From Brassica napus (taxonomy: Eukaryota > Streptophyta > Magnoliopsida > Brassicales > Brassicaceae): a stretch of DNA of 64,000 bases. The stretch is taken from the NCBI RefSeq assembly GCF_020379485.1, contig NC_063452.1, forward strand, positions 31,519,608 through 31,583,607, in the 5' to 3' direction. Below, in pieces: positions 1-9,385 of this stretch (the stretch's first letter is position 1; every line of letters begins with the position of its first letter). The notes beneath the pieces were generated by a model. That model was not told the origin of the DNA and ran no database searches. It saw nothing but the letters and a program-made list of their open reading frames with translations. Position numbers and translations under genes: made by a program.

Positions 1-139
1 CATATACGTCAAGATCATGATTGATTCTAAACTCGTAAATTCAATAAAGAAGACACATTCAGTTGATTATATATTCAGTTCAAATTTATAATTGGAGTTT
101 CAATTTAACATTTTAAAGTATAAACATTTAATTTTTTTG

Positions 140-320
140 ATTCTAGGGTATGTTTGAGGTATGGCTGAGTTATAATATCATAACAGCTGACTTATACTAA
201 TCGATACGACTGAGTTATATAAACATTTTACGATTCTAAGGTATGTTTGGGGTAATGCTGAGTTACACATATACGACACGGCTGGGTTATAAAAACGATA
301 AGACTGAGTCAAATACTTAA
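140..320. repeat. Scattered GCTGAGTTAT-type short repeats downstream of the ULP1-like gene
   Basis: Several copies of GCTGAGTTA or CTGAGTTAT occur near 163, 208, 258, 289 and 302. They are the reverse complement of the TAACTCAGC motif that fills the introns and the 5' flank of the neighbouring minus-strand gene, so orientation flips between the two sides of the gene. No coding potential is visible in 1-420; the rest of this stretch is AT-rich and unassigned. Confidence 0.5.
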
Positions 321-424
321 TAAAGTACAAAATAACATAAGTCAAGTACAAAAGAACAACATAAGTCAAGTACAAAATAACAAACACAGGTTCAATTAGC
401 CAACAAACTGCTCATCACAGTATT

Positions 425-1061
425 TCCTCCTTCATCGAGGATCTCTGCTACTATATTCATTAGTAAACCTTAATATTGTTATCGTTTATCCCATCAAACG
501 TTACACCAAGCGCTAGACACTCTACAAACTTCAACCAATACACCCCACAATCGCCAATCTGGGTGTTTTATGGAGTGTATCTTTTGCTCCTTCTGAATGA
601 GAACTTCTTCTTACTAGGGGCTCGGATATTGGTAGGAATATGATCACTCAACATATACGGAATCATGTGCGTAAGCGGTTTAAATGAATTTAGAATTCTC
701 TGCTCACTTTCGGGTGTTGCCTCTCCAAATATTGGATCGTAGTAATCAATCTTCTCCTTCTTCAGATCCACATGATACGCAACCCAGTGATTTCCGCCGG
801 TCTGAAGCATCCGTGCAAGTGATCCACATCTTCATACCACTTCAAGTTTGTTGGACAGTGTTCGGGAAGCTTACCCTTTAACATATCTTCATAACCATTG
901 CTTTTGAAGATGAACATACTAGGTTTTATTTTGAATGGAGTGAAATCGTGAATCAAAAAACTTTGCCACCAAACGTCAATGAAGGCAATCCGCTTGGTCC
1001 AGAATGGAGTTGGATTTTGCATAGACCTTTTAATGAGGACGATCATATACGCAGCGACATG
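425..1061 (-). pseudogene. ULP1-like C48 cysteine protease domain, broken (3' exon of DUF1985-ULP1 gene)
   Basis: This is the C-terminal catalytic exon of a SUMO-protease-like (ULP1, peptidase C48) protein of the transposon-borne kind. The exon begins after an acceptor at 1062-1063 with HVAAYMIVL and runs toward 465. The catalytic elements are readable: GGNHWVAYHVDL (His, about 795), YYDPIFGE (Asp, about 745), and TQIGDCGVY with the Cys codon at 547-549 and the oxyanion Gln just before it. The exon is damaged by a frameshift near 810 (DVDHLHG continues in another frame as MLQTGGNHW), a TAA at 568-570 between YTP and NTQIGDCG, and an early end at about 465. Known family members cleave SUMO or have unknown targets; this copy cannot make a protease. 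It belongs with the DUF1985 exon at 3149-4003. Confidence 0.8.
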
Positions 1062-1239
1062 CTACACAAATAATATTAACAAGTCAGCCGTGATATAACA
1101 AAAGAATATGTAAGTCAGCCGTAATATAATATATAACTCAGCCGTACTAAAAGAATATGTAAGTCAGCCGTAATCAAATATATAACTCAGCCGAAATATA
1201 ATAAAATTAATATATAACTCAGCTGCACTAAAGACTTAC
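1062..1239 (-). repeat. Intron of the ULP1-like gene filled with AACTCAGCC repeats
   Basis: The intron is bounded by a GT donor at 1239-1238 and an AG acceptor at 1063-1062 on the minus strand; splicing joins GWVFDN to HVAAYM. On the plus strand it contains repeated blocks of the type AAGTCAGCCGT or AACTCAGCCG separated by AT-rich spacers of roughly 20-30 bp. The same motif fills the intron at 2907-3148 and the flank at 4010-4390. Confidence 0.65.
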
Positions 1240-2446
1240 ATTATCAAACACCCATCCATATTCCTTTTCCGGCCACGGTCTTTCATGGATGAGGATGCTG
1301 TAGAAATCACCCTCATGATCAGTGGAGAGGACTGCTGGTTTATCTGCTAGTGCTGGTGGTTTGGGTGGACTTCCCTTAATGTGTTGCATCAGTTTTTCGA
1401 GTAGCACCGGACCAACAGGTGCTAGAGGGTCATATATTACTGATGAAGGAGTAACATTTTTCCTCATGCACGTCGTTCCATTCTCTCCTACGTACGGAAA
1501 AACTGCTGGTGAAGAAACTGCCGCCTTTGAAAACCCTTTTGGAGTTAACTGAACACTTTTCTCTTGATATTCCTTAATTATGGCAGATCTAACCAGTTCA
1601 GATCCCTCGACGTCAGACTACGGCGCGAATTCGTTCTCTCCACCCCAACAACTTCGTCAGTCACATCAGCAAATACACTATCCTCTCCAGATGGAGTCAC
1701 CTCTTTGTTCTTTGACTCAGCCTCTTTTCGCTTCTTTAGCTCAGCCTCTTGTTTCTTCTTTAACTCAGCCTCTTTTTTCTTACCCTCAGCCTCTTTTTTC
1801 TTCTTACCCTCAGCCTCTTTTTTCTTCTTACCCTCAGCCTCTTTTTTCTTAGCTTCAGCCTCTTTTTTCTTACCCTCAGCCTCTTGTCTCTTCTTACCCT
1901 CAGCCTGTTTTTTCTTCTTACCCTCAGCCTCTTTTTTCTTAGCTTCAGGATCTTTTTTTCTTAGCCTCAGCATCTTTTTTTCTTAGCCTCAGCCGCTTTT
2001 TTCTTAGCCTCAGCCTTCTCCTTCCTCTTAAACGCAGCATCTGCCTGCGCTGCTTTTTTCTTCTCGTCGGCTTCCTCACCCTTAACAATACGGTTGCCCC
2101 TGCAGCCGCGTCCATAGGCTGGAACCTTAGCATCCTTATCATCCTTAGTAGCCTTTGCAGGAGAAATTACTACGAAATCAAGAGGTTGACTATCAAGATC
2201 AGTAGCTTTAGTGACACTACCAAACTCCTCATCCAAAGTCCTTCTCACCCCTGATTCCTTATCAAGCTCCTTGGCCAAATTCTTCTTCGGTCCAAAAACC
2301 TTACCAGGAGTCGCAGCTAACGCTGGAATACTGACAGACTTCTTCTGCGTTTGAACCACCGGTAATGGTGGAGAGGGGTTATCATTGTTTTCGGGAATTT
2401 TCCCAACCCTCAGATCTTTCAGACGCTCCTCTAGTAAAGCTTTCAC
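1240..2446 (-). pseudogene. Central linker of the DUF1985-ULP1 gene, lysine/alanine-rich, frameshifted
   Basis: Read on the minus strand from 2446 to 1240, this stretch encodes the hydrophilic linker between the DUF1985 and ULP1 domains. It starts VKALLEERLKDLRVG, continues through a charged segment and a long Ala/Glu/Lys repeat, and ends with a conserved pre-protease segment: VIYDPLAPVGPVLLEKLMQH, then ERPWPEKEYGWVFDN, where a donor follows. The frame is lost at least twice in runs of A on the coding strand (near 1955 and 1980), and a stop follows LNWLDLP near 1578. Upstream, between 2450 and 2610, stops interrupt a segment that still reads SRKFDQIDSRLEAYELDRN, typical of the coiled part of these proteins. 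The part is a pseudogene. Assignment to the ULP-like family is by the flanking domains. Confidence 0.6.
1735..2045 (-). repeat. Protein-coding tandem repeat, AEGKKKK/AEAKKK type
   Basis: Tandem units of 18-21 bp encode variants of EAEGKKKK, EAEAKKK and AELKKKQ on the minus strand. On the plus strand each unit reads as TACCCTCAGCCTCTTTTTTC or AGCTTCAGCCTCTTTTTTC. Units differ mainly in T-run length, and those length changes cause the frame breaks seen here. The repeat also carries the heptamer CTCAGCC found in the introns of the same gene. Confidence 0.75.
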
Positions 2447-2449
2447 CTT

Positions 2450-2906
2450 GTCATCAATGGTCTTTTGGGTCCATCAATTGTCTGTTCCGGTCTAACTCAT
2501 AAGCTTCCAACCGTGAGTCAATCTGATCAAATTTTCTGGAAATATTATCCATAGTACTCACAATGGTCGTCAGAGTCGCTTTGTTCTCCAACTCCAAATC
2601 TTTGCTACATTACTTCTCGCTAGAACCCTTTCCCGCTGCAGCAGCTTCAGACTCATTATGTGTCTTAACTTTCTTCTGTTTCTTAGTGGGTGGCTCAACT
2701 TCTGACGAAACTCCACCCTTTATTTTCTTCTTCTTCTCATTCCCCTTCCCCTTTGCATTCCCCTGCACTTCCCAAAAACCTTTCACAAATCTACCTGCAT
2801 GAATGTCTGTTATCAAGCTAACGAGTTCAGGGTCGTCAGCTTCACCCGGCCAACTAGGAAACATCACTTCAATTGAGTCCTTCAAAACCATTCTCCTCAC
2901 ACGCAC
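2450..2906 (-). pseudogene. Exon following the DUF1985 domain (KKKK/NLS-like tail), interrupted
   Basis: The exon begins at 2906 after the acceptor at 2908-2907. It encodes RVRRMVLKDSIEVMFPSWPG and DDPELVSLITDIHAG, the segment that normally follows DUF1985 in these proteins, then a basic low-complexity stretch (KGNEKKKKIKG, PPTKKQKKVK) that could act as a nuclear localisation signal. A stop codon follows GKGSSEK at about 2610, after which the frame continues as CSKDLELENKATLTT into the linker. It is best read as part of the same decayed gene as the neighbouring exons. Confidence 0.6.
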
Positions 2907-3148
2907 CTGCAACACCAGGTTATAACAAAACTCAGCCTCCAAACTAACACAAAACTCAGCCATCAACTAAAATAATTCAGCCACCAAATAACACATAACT
3001 CAGCCATTAAGTAACTCATAACTCAGCCATCAAATATAATAAGTCAGCCATCAAATATAATAACTCAACCATTAAGTAACAATAACTCAGCCATCAAATA
3101 TAATAACTCAGCCAATAAGTAACTCATAACTCAGCCACCAAATCTTAC
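2907..3148 (-). repeat. Intron filled with TAACTCAGCCA repeats
   Basis: Donor GT is at 3148-3147 (after KEHGE) and acceptor AG at 2908-2907. Almost the whole intron, from about 2925 to 3140, consists of spaced copies of ACTCAGCCATCAA or ACTCAGCCACCAA with period about 20-25 bp, all in the same orientation on the plus strand. Confidence 0.7.
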
Positions 3149-4003
3149 CTCACCATGCTCTTTGATTTCGGCAGACAACAATTTATCAAAACTTGCTCGT
3201 GTACGCTTTCCACCCCATCGCAAATGCGGAACGTTTTAGTTATTGATCACGCTCCCAAAACTCTCACCGAAGCAGGCGACGGATTCATACGCCCAAATCA
3301 ATAACGCGTCCTTCATGCCACTTATTGTGTAAGAACCTCCTTCTGGAGCCAACGTTTTAATAGAGTCAATTAAAACTTTGTATGCAGTCCGACCCCATGG
3401 ATACGACCTCATGGCTTCATCGTCGAATACCCTTATTGCACTTTGAAAGGGTATCCTTGAATTGTGATGCAAACAATAGACTCCCATGGCTTGAAGAAGT
3501 AGCAGCCCCAACCACTTACGCTTTTCAAAACTCCAAAGCAAACAGAACTCCAATGCTGCCTTCAGTTCATTTAACTTGGGTCCCATCCCAAGCGGCACCT
3601 TTAACTCCCCCCAAAACTCGTTGTATTGATCAGGATCAAATTTTTCTGTTGGCAATGGACCTGTGTTTAGCCCAGTGATCTCACCAAACTCGAGCAAGCT
3701 AAACCTAATAGCCTCATCAGCCACGAGACACCATATCTCCTTCTTTAGAACTCGCAGCTGTCTACACAGTAGATAGTGCACGGTCCTACCAGACCACATG
3801 CTTTCGCGTCCAGCTAGCCTAGCAACTACTCCAATGGGAGAGTTCACCAGTTCTTCCCACACATCAAGTCCTATTGTTTCTCTAACGTGGGGGAAATGTC
3901 CTGGACGGAAATTGTGATTAATATCTTTACCTTCAAGGTTAGAAGACCCTTCACGGTAAAGTCTTGGAGGGTAATCCCGTTATTTAACTTCAGCAGCATC
4001 CAT
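3149..4003 (-). pseudogene. DUF1985 domain exon of a Kaonashi-type DUF1985-ULP1 transposon gene
   Basis: The likely original start is the ATG at 4003-4001, which directly follows an AG acceptor: MDAAEVK, then a TAA at 3982-3980, then RDYPPRLYREGSSNLEG in the same frame. The DUF1985 domain runs from about HFPHVRETIGLDVWEELVNS (3890) through HYLLCRQLRVLKKEIWCL, RFSLLEFGEITGLN, KRKWLGLLLLQAMGVYCLHH and AYKVLIDSIKTL to WAYESVACFGESFG (3260). A second in-frame stop at 3236-3238 separates it from NVPHLRWGGKRTRASFDKLL, and the exon ends at donor 3148. DUF1985 plus ULP1 is the known architecture of ULP-like genes captured and spread by MULE transposons in Brassicaceae. Two stops within the exon make this a pseudogene. 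MULE termini were not identified. Confidence 0.8.
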
Positions 4004-4009
4004 CTGATC

Positions 4010-4390
4010 ATATAACCCAACAATAAATCAGCCACAAGAAAACAATAACACATCCGTACTATAACAATAACTCAGCCACAACATAACATTAACTTATTCA
4101 CGACACAGTGATAACTCAGCCACAAAATGTTTGAATAACCCAGTCACAACTAAATAGTAACTCAGCCAAAACATAAAAGTAACTCATCCACAACATAAAA
4201 GTAACTCAGCCATCTTAACATTAACTTATTCACGACACAGTGATAAGTCAGCCATAACATAACCCTAACTCAGTCGCAACAAAACCCTAACTCAGACGCA
4301 ACAAAACCCTCAACAAAACCATATCACAGCCGCAACATAACCATATCTCAGTCGCAACAAAATATAAATCAGATGAAATATAATACATAA
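4010..4390. repeat. Upstream array of ACTCAGCCACAAC-type repeats
   Basis: Repeated copies of ACTCAGCCACAACATAA and variants (CTCAGTCGCAACAAAA, CTCAGACGCAAC) occur with irregular spacing. A longer block, TTAACTTATTCACGACACAG, is duplicated at about 4090 and 4225. Orientation is the same as in the two introns. No coding potential is visible. Confidence 0.65.
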
Positions 4391-4429
4391 CTGACCCACA
4401 AACTCAACCAAAACACAATATATAACGTC

Positions 4430-4663
4430 AGGATATCCTACCAGAAAAGAAGAACTCGCAGATAAGAATGCGGCGAAGACGGCAGAAAAGACGATTGCGA
4501 ACAAACGATTGAAGACTTCCGATTTCGGGCACGACGATAACGGAGAAAACAGAGTATCACGACAGAGAGTTAGTTCGACGAAGAGGAAGTAAACACAGAC
4601 AATGTCGATGAGTATCTTGTGGTTCCTTCTTCGACGGTTCCTTCTTCGTGACGACAAAGACAA
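4430..4663 (-). other. Possible 5' leader exon of the DUF1985-ULP1 gene
   Basis: Reading on the minus strand from 4663, an open segment rich in TCTTC/CGTCG ends in TCTTTTCTG followed by GTAGGATATC, a plausible donor at about 4440. It lies immediately upstream of the repeat array and the DUF1985 exon, as a leader exon would. The predicted peptide shows no recognisable domain, so it may be untranslated. Confidence is low. Confidence 0.3.
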
Positions 4664-5294
4664 TGTTCTTAGTTAGTTTTTTTTTTTAAAGTTCGATGTA
4701 GTTAGATGGAGAAGAGACGGTTTGGTTTCTATTGTGCTGATGTGTAATTTCAATTAATGATGTGGATTTAATGTTTAAAAATAATTTCAATTAAAAAAAA
4801 CTAACCAAAGGCCCTTACAGTCATTTACTATGGATGTCTAAACATTCTATTAATTTTTAAAAGATGTTTAACACTTTAGTAATAAACCAACTTTTCTTAT
4901 ACATTCTAGTAATTTTCTCTTTTTTTTATCCTTCTAAATCGTTTATCATTTCTTGTTTTCGAAAGATTATAGATTATCAATAAATAAATATTTCTATTCA
5001 ACTTAAAAAATCCAATTTCATTTTTTCCTTATAAGTAATAGTCCAAGTTTTGTGTTAAAAAAGTAATAGTCCACGTTGGTGTTTAACACTTTTTTTGGTG
5101 CTAAATAACACTTTTAAAAGTCTCTTAACACGTTTAGAGTATATAGATTAAGGGTCTGACCGGTTGAAACAACGCGGTTGTGGAAATTTGTGGATGTGGA
5201 TGGTTGCGGTTTCTAGCATTATTAAGCGGTTTGTACGACTGGTACATCAGTTAGAAATCGGTGCATTTGCGGTATATTTGTAATGATTCAGAGT
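4664..5294. other. AT-rich intergenic stretch, nothing recognised
   Basis: The stretch has poly-T/poly-A runs and short near-repeats around AAGTAATAGTCCA (about 5033 and 5063). No ORF of interest, RNA gene or transposon terminus is visible. MULE terminal inverted repeats of the preceding element may end here, but the partner end would lie outside the window. Confidence 0.4.
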
Positions 5295-5648
5295 TCAGAT
5301 TACTAGTTGTGATTGATGATATACACACTTACTTCCACATTTGGTACTGCAGGCTACTGGTCGACCGCATTGACAGATGACCCCAACAGCGTCGCTGACA
5401 TCATTGGCATTGACGAGAGCCGCAAGCTGTGGGGTTATAATAGAACAAATGCACCACATAGGAGTCCTCCTTATTCTAAGACAACATTCCGCTGTTGGAG
5501 ACTGCCTCAATATCAGCCTCTTGCACGCGTTCACTAATACCCGGCATTGCCCGTGGCAGTAGCTCTCTGCAGCCACCATATTGAGGGTAAAATTTGAAAT
5601 CAGTACGACAAGGATCAGTGACATCAACATAGCTATCTTTTCCTCCAT
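5295..5648 (-). CDS. Small secreted cysteine-rich protein of the LTP / 2S albumin-like (8CM) class
   Basis: The single-exon ORF gives 117 aa. Residues 1-27 form a clear signal peptide (MEEKIAMLMSLILVVLIS, then a small-residue cleavage zone AAES). The mature part has 12 cysteines; positions 35, 42, 55-56, 66, 68, 92 and 94/100 follow the C..C..CC..CxC..C..C order of the eight-cysteine motif of plant lipid-transfer, protease-inhibitor and seed-albumin proteins. Two extra pairs lie at the N-terminus (YCHGQC) and C-terminus (CSTKCGSKC). A secreted, disulphide-rich protein is therefore likely; the ligand or target is not predictable. Spacing differs from classical LTPs, so a divergent inhibitor-like peptide is possible. 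Its start codon lies only 124 bp from the LTR of the retroelement at 5773-9380, so its promoter is probably displaced or replaced. The ORF itself is intact. Confidence 0.7.
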   Translation of the reverse strand: MEEKIAMLMSLILVVLISNFTLNMVAAESYCHGQCRVLVNACKRLILRQSPTAECCLRIRRTPMWCICSIITPQLAALVNANDVSDAVGVICQCGRPVACSTKCGSKCVYHQSQLVI

Positions 5649-5767
5649 TTTCCTGAGTGACCTTCTGAAGTTTATATTATTCAGAAAACATCCCTATTTA
5701 TTAAGAGAAAGGTTATAAAATAAACTAGGTTTGTTAAATATTTACAACTCTGACTTATCATTTAGAA

Positions 5768-5772
5768 CTGTG
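5768..5772. repeat. Target-site duplication CTGTG (left copy) of the retroelement
   Basis: CTGTG stands directly before the LTR start TGTAAGTGC at 5773, and the same five bases stand directly after the other LTR at 9381-9385. A 5 bp duplication is the norm for copia integrase, and it shows that the element inserted as one unit. Confidence 0.9.
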
Positions 5773-6394
5773 TGTAAGTGCAAGATGCAAACACAATAAG
5801 GTAGTGCAGAAGATAAATCAAGAGACAAATACACAAGGAAACACCAAAGCTTTTATTAGAATCTCCTTTAAACAATCTTTACAAGACTTGCTTATTCAGC
5901 TTTTACACGTCTAGTGTTAACACCCAAACACACGCTACTGAAAGATTCCTAAGCTACCCGCTTATGTATCTTCTCCGTCAAGTACTTCGACCACTGCTTC
6001 AGCACGACCCAAGAACACCTCCAAGAGCTTCTCTCTCTCTCTTTAAGATCAGCCTCCGTGTCTCTGTCTCTTTACAGACGACCCCATAGCCATCTTATAG
6101 TTATTCTCCATGTTCCCGAAACCCTAGTCTCCAAGGCAACATGTATGGACATTTTCCATAACAATAAGTGCAACTTTCCTTTTCTTGGAATGCACTTATT
6201 CCTCTTTCTTTAAGTCATAAACTTGCTCCTCAAGTTTATTCCTCTTTCCATATCTTCAAGATACTCCCTTGCTCTCCAAGTCTACACGACTCCAGCTCAG
6301 CATCTTTACTCCACATGGTCTTCACCACTTAACCCGACGTCTGCTTCAGCAACTACATCAGCGACTACTTCAGGGCAGACATCTTACATCTTCA
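5773..6394 (-). repeat. Left LTR (3' LTR in element orientation), 622 bp
   Basis: It starts TGTAAGTGCAAGATGC and ends GACATCTTACATCTTCA, giving the canonical TG...CA termini. It aligns over its whole length with 8769-9380 and is about 10 bp longer because of small indels, e.g. in the TCTCTCTCTCT tract near 6033. Confidence 0.9.
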
Positions 6395-6409
6395 ATCTCC
6401 CCCTTTTAG
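6395..6409 (-). promoter_or_regulatory. Polypurine tract of the TR-GAG-like element
   Basis: On the minus strand the sequence AAAAGGGGGAGAT directly abuts the LTR at 6394. This is the expected position and composition of the plus-strand primer. Confidence 0.8.
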
Positions 6410-6845
6410 CTTTGTGTGCCGATCAAGCACAACACTCTTCTGGTTCAGCAACCACGTTCCTTACCTAGAAACTTTCAAACCAAATGTGCTTTTCTCCCCC
6501 ACGAGATGTGCACCACACCATGCTTTTCTCCCCCATGAGATATGCATCCTTTGTACCAGAATATCACCATTATCCCCCTGCTTGATCACATACTAAGCTA
6601 AAACAGATGCTTATATGTCAAGCTTTACAGACCTACCGTCTGTTTCTTCATGTATAATCATGACACAGCCCCTGTTGCAGCGGAATAACAAGTACTGCAT
6701 CACGATTTGACGCACCTGTCGAGCTACCTCTCGACCCACTTCTGTTAAGGACCTAGCTACCTTCAGGTGTCGTCTCCTTGACCATGAGCCCTTCCCCATC
6801 CGCACCGAGTGCCCTCTGCACTCGTTGCTATTGTCTTGGAGTGAT

Positions 6846-7832
6846 TTAACACCCCTGAAGATCATCTCGCACCACTTCCTGACGCACTTCAATCTCCTTC
6901 CCCTTTGTGTCACAGACAACTCCGTGTCCTGACTCCACGCTTGATGCTTCTTGATCTTCCTGAAGATCACTCCTAACAGAGCTGCATCCATCTTCTGATG
7001 TCTCATCCTTGATCTCATCAAGTAAGCCACTCTTGGCTAAGGACACCTCTTCAACCCTCCTGGGCTTAGTGAACGTCTTGTTCACCTTCTTGGCCATGTT
7101 TCTGCTCTTTTCACGAGCAAAACACTCCACCTTCTTGTGTCCAACATTCCCACAGAACCAACAGCACATCCGATGTTGCTTCTTGCTTGGCCTGACACAG
7201 TTGCTGATGCACCGATCAGTCTCCTTCCTTGTACCAGCTGCACAACCATGCTTCAGAACCTCCTGCCTGACCTTCGTGTTGTTGCACTGATGTACTACTT
7301 TCGGCTTGTTACTCACAGCTGCGCGCTGTAGAACTTCCTGCCTTACTCCCTGTCGTACGTCCCAATGTACTTCCTGACAAGCTCCTTTGGCTCTACTTTT
7401 TGATGTGCTCCCATGCACGAAACGTGGCAACCCCTTATGCTGGACTTTCCTCAACTTTCTAACCTCCTGCTCCAAAGACTCATTCTTATCTTTTACAATC
7501 GCAAGTTCTTCCAGCACTTCTTCAAGCAACTTGGTTTGCTTCTGAGCCACATTCTCCCATCTCAGATTCTGATCCTTGAAATTCAACCACTTGTTGTATA
7601 ACATGTGATACTCCTCATCACCTGTACCAACATCTGAATCTGAGGATTCACTAGATTCCTCATTGCGTGCACCAAATGCAACAAGGTTCTTCAGCACCTT
7701 TCCATCTTCCTCAGACTCTGAATCATCAGACGACTGCAGTGGAACTCTTATTTCCTTCTTTGAGTTTGGACATTCACGCTGTGTGTGTCCAATACCTCTA
7801 CACTCAGAACACTTAAGTTCTCTCCGTTGGCT
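6846..7832 (-). pseudogene. Gag-like C-terminal part with CCHC knuckles and coiled coil (copia type)
   Basis: After a frameshift near 7835 the coding continues in another frame. It shows a zinc knuckle CSECRGIGHTQREC (about 7790-7830), an acidic segment SSDDSESEEDGK, a predicted coiled coil (LLEEVLEELAIVKDKNE) and a further CCHC-like knuckle CWFCGNVGHKKVEC (about 7150), followed by a basic stretch KSRNMAKKVNKTF. Copia elements of this group normally continue into a protease with a DSG motif; that part is missing, and the frame ends at 6846 after an acidic/polar tail. It would have served RNA packaging. The three knuckles in series (including the one at about 7870) are unusual for a simple gag. 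Confidence 0.65.
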
Positions 7833-7834
7833 AC

Positions 7835-8722
7835 AGGACAGTCAGCCCTTATATGACCAACACCTTCACATTCATAGCATCTAAGACGTTCTCTTCTTCT
7901 GCTATTGCCACGATCACCTCCTTGGCGACCATACTGATTCCACCCACCAGAGGAATTCATCATCTTACTCAGATTCCTAGCCAACATCCCCATGGCATCT
8001 TCAACATTCGGAGATCTATCTCCATCTTTGTCAGCAGCAAGAGCTATACTCCTTGATGCACCACCTGACGTAGAGACTGAACTACTGTCTTTCTCCATCT
8101 CTTGTGCCTTTAGCATACCCACAAGTTTGTCAAACTTGAGCTCATCCGTGTTTGTAGTCATCTGCAAGACCACTTTGTGAGCTTCAAACTTTGTTGGAAG
8201 ACAACGTAGTAACTTCTTTACCAGCTTCTTCTCCTTGTACTTCTTCCCAAGTACAAATGCTTCATGCGCCATACCACTGAGTTTGGCACTAAAGCTCGCC
8301 ACTGAATCATTATCAGACCACCTGAGATTCTGAAACTGCGACCCAAGATGATCTAGACGTGTACTCTTGACACTCTCATCTCCTTCAAAAGAATTCAGCA
8401 GGATCTCCCACGCCACTTTAGCCGAAGTACTCCCCTGAATCAGCTGAAACTGCTCTGCTTCAACAGCTCCAAAAATCACCGACAACGCCTTTGCATTAAA
8501 TTTTTATGCATTGCGTTCTGCCTCTGACCAATCTTCTTTTGGTTTAGGCTTCTTCTCACCTCCTGTGACTATGGTAGGCTCCTCCCAACCAATCTCCACA
8601 GCTGTCCACGCATCTTCATTGATTCCTCGAATCATCTGCTTCATGCGAGCCTTCCAATGACCATACTGGTCCGCATTCAACACGATCGCCTTCTGCACAG
8701 AAATAATCGTGTCCATCTTCAC
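7835..8722 (-). pseudogene. Gag (UBN2/DUF4219 type) of the TR-GAG-like element, one stop and one frameshift
   Basis: The start at 8722 lies just downstream of the primer-binding site and gives MKMDTIISVQKAIVLNADQY, the usual start of plant copia gag (DUF4219). An in-frame TAA near 8504 interrupts ERNA/KFNAKALSVIFGAV. The UBN2 core follows (AWEILLNSFEGDESVK, FQNLRWSDNDSVASFSAKL, KKLLRCLPTKFEAHK, then LVGMLKAQE), and a CCHC knuckle CYECEGVGHIRADC is at about 7870. A frameshift near 7835 ends the frame. Gag forms the virus-like particle and binds RNA; this copy needs readthrough or partner protein. Confidence 0.78.
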
Positions 8723-8754
8723 CTTCAGGATAACACCGGTAACTTAGGTGCCCC

Positions 8755-8766
8755 GCTCTGATACCA
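8755..8766 (-). promoter_or_regulatory. Primer-binding site for tRNA-iMet
   Basis: On the minus strand the sequence TGGTATCAGAGC begins two bases after the LTR end at 8769. It is the standard complement of the 3' end of plant initiator tRNA-Met used by copia elements. Confidence 0.92.
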
Positions 8767-8768
8767 CT

Positions 8769-9380
8769 TGTAAGTGCAAGATGCAAACACAATAAGGTAG
8801 TGCAGAAGATAAATCAAGAGACAAATACACAAGTAAACACCAAAGCTTTTATTAGAATCTCCTTTAAACAATCTTTACAAGACTTGCTTATTCAGCTTTT
8901 ACACGTCTAGTGTTAACACCCTAAAACACGCTACTGAAAGATTCCTAAGTTACCCGCTTATGTCTCTTCTCCGTCAAGTACTTTAGCCACTGCTTCAGCA
9001 CGACCCAAGAACACCTCCAAGAGCTTCTCTCTCTCTATAAGATCAACCTACGTGTCTTTACAGACGACCCCATAGCTATCTTATAGTTATTCTCCATGTT
9101 CCCGAAACCCTAATCTCCAAGGCAACATGTATGGACATCTTCCATAACAATAAGTGCAATTTTCATTTTCTTGGAATGCACTTATTCATCTTTCTTTTAG
9201 TCATAAACTTGCTCCTCAAGTTTATTCCTATTTCCATATCTCCAAGATACTCCCTTACTCTCCAAGTCTACACGACTCCAGCTCAGCATCTTGACTCCAC
9301 ATGGTCTTCACCATTTAACCCGACGTCTGCTTCAGCAACTACGTCAGCGACTACTTCAGGGCAGACATCTTACATCTTCA
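8769..9380 (-). repeat. Right LTR (5' LTR in element orientation), 612 bp
   Basis: It starts TGTAAGTGCAAGATGC and ends CATCTTACATCTTCA. It is near-identical to 5773-6394, with scattered substitutions and short indels. It is followed by CTGTG (9381-9385), the second target-site copy. Confidence 0.9.
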
Positions 9381-9385
9381 CTGTG

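Larger units (their letters stand above)
5773..9380 (-). mobile_element. Complete non-autonomous copia-type LTR element with gag only (TR-GAG-like)
   Basis: The element is bounded by two near-identical LTRs (5773-6394 and 8769-9380) and the CTGTG target duplication. It reads on the minus strand: LTR, tRNA-iMet primer site at 8755-8766, gag-like coding from 8722 to 6846, polypurine tract at 6395-6409, LTR. The internal part is only about 2.4 kb and shows no protease, integrase, reverse transcriptase or RNase H. Such gag-only elements are known in plants and depend on enzymes from autonomous partners. The near-identity of the LTRs over most of their length (mainly scattered substitutions and a few short indels) suggests a fairly recent insertion. 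Gag itself already has a stop and a frameshift. Confidence 0.88.

Noticed and set aside
1564..1986. Ser/Phe-rich plus-strand ORFs opposite the Lys-rich linker
   Set aside because: They are the complement of the minus-strand AEGKKKK repeat, and the minus frame connects to known domains.
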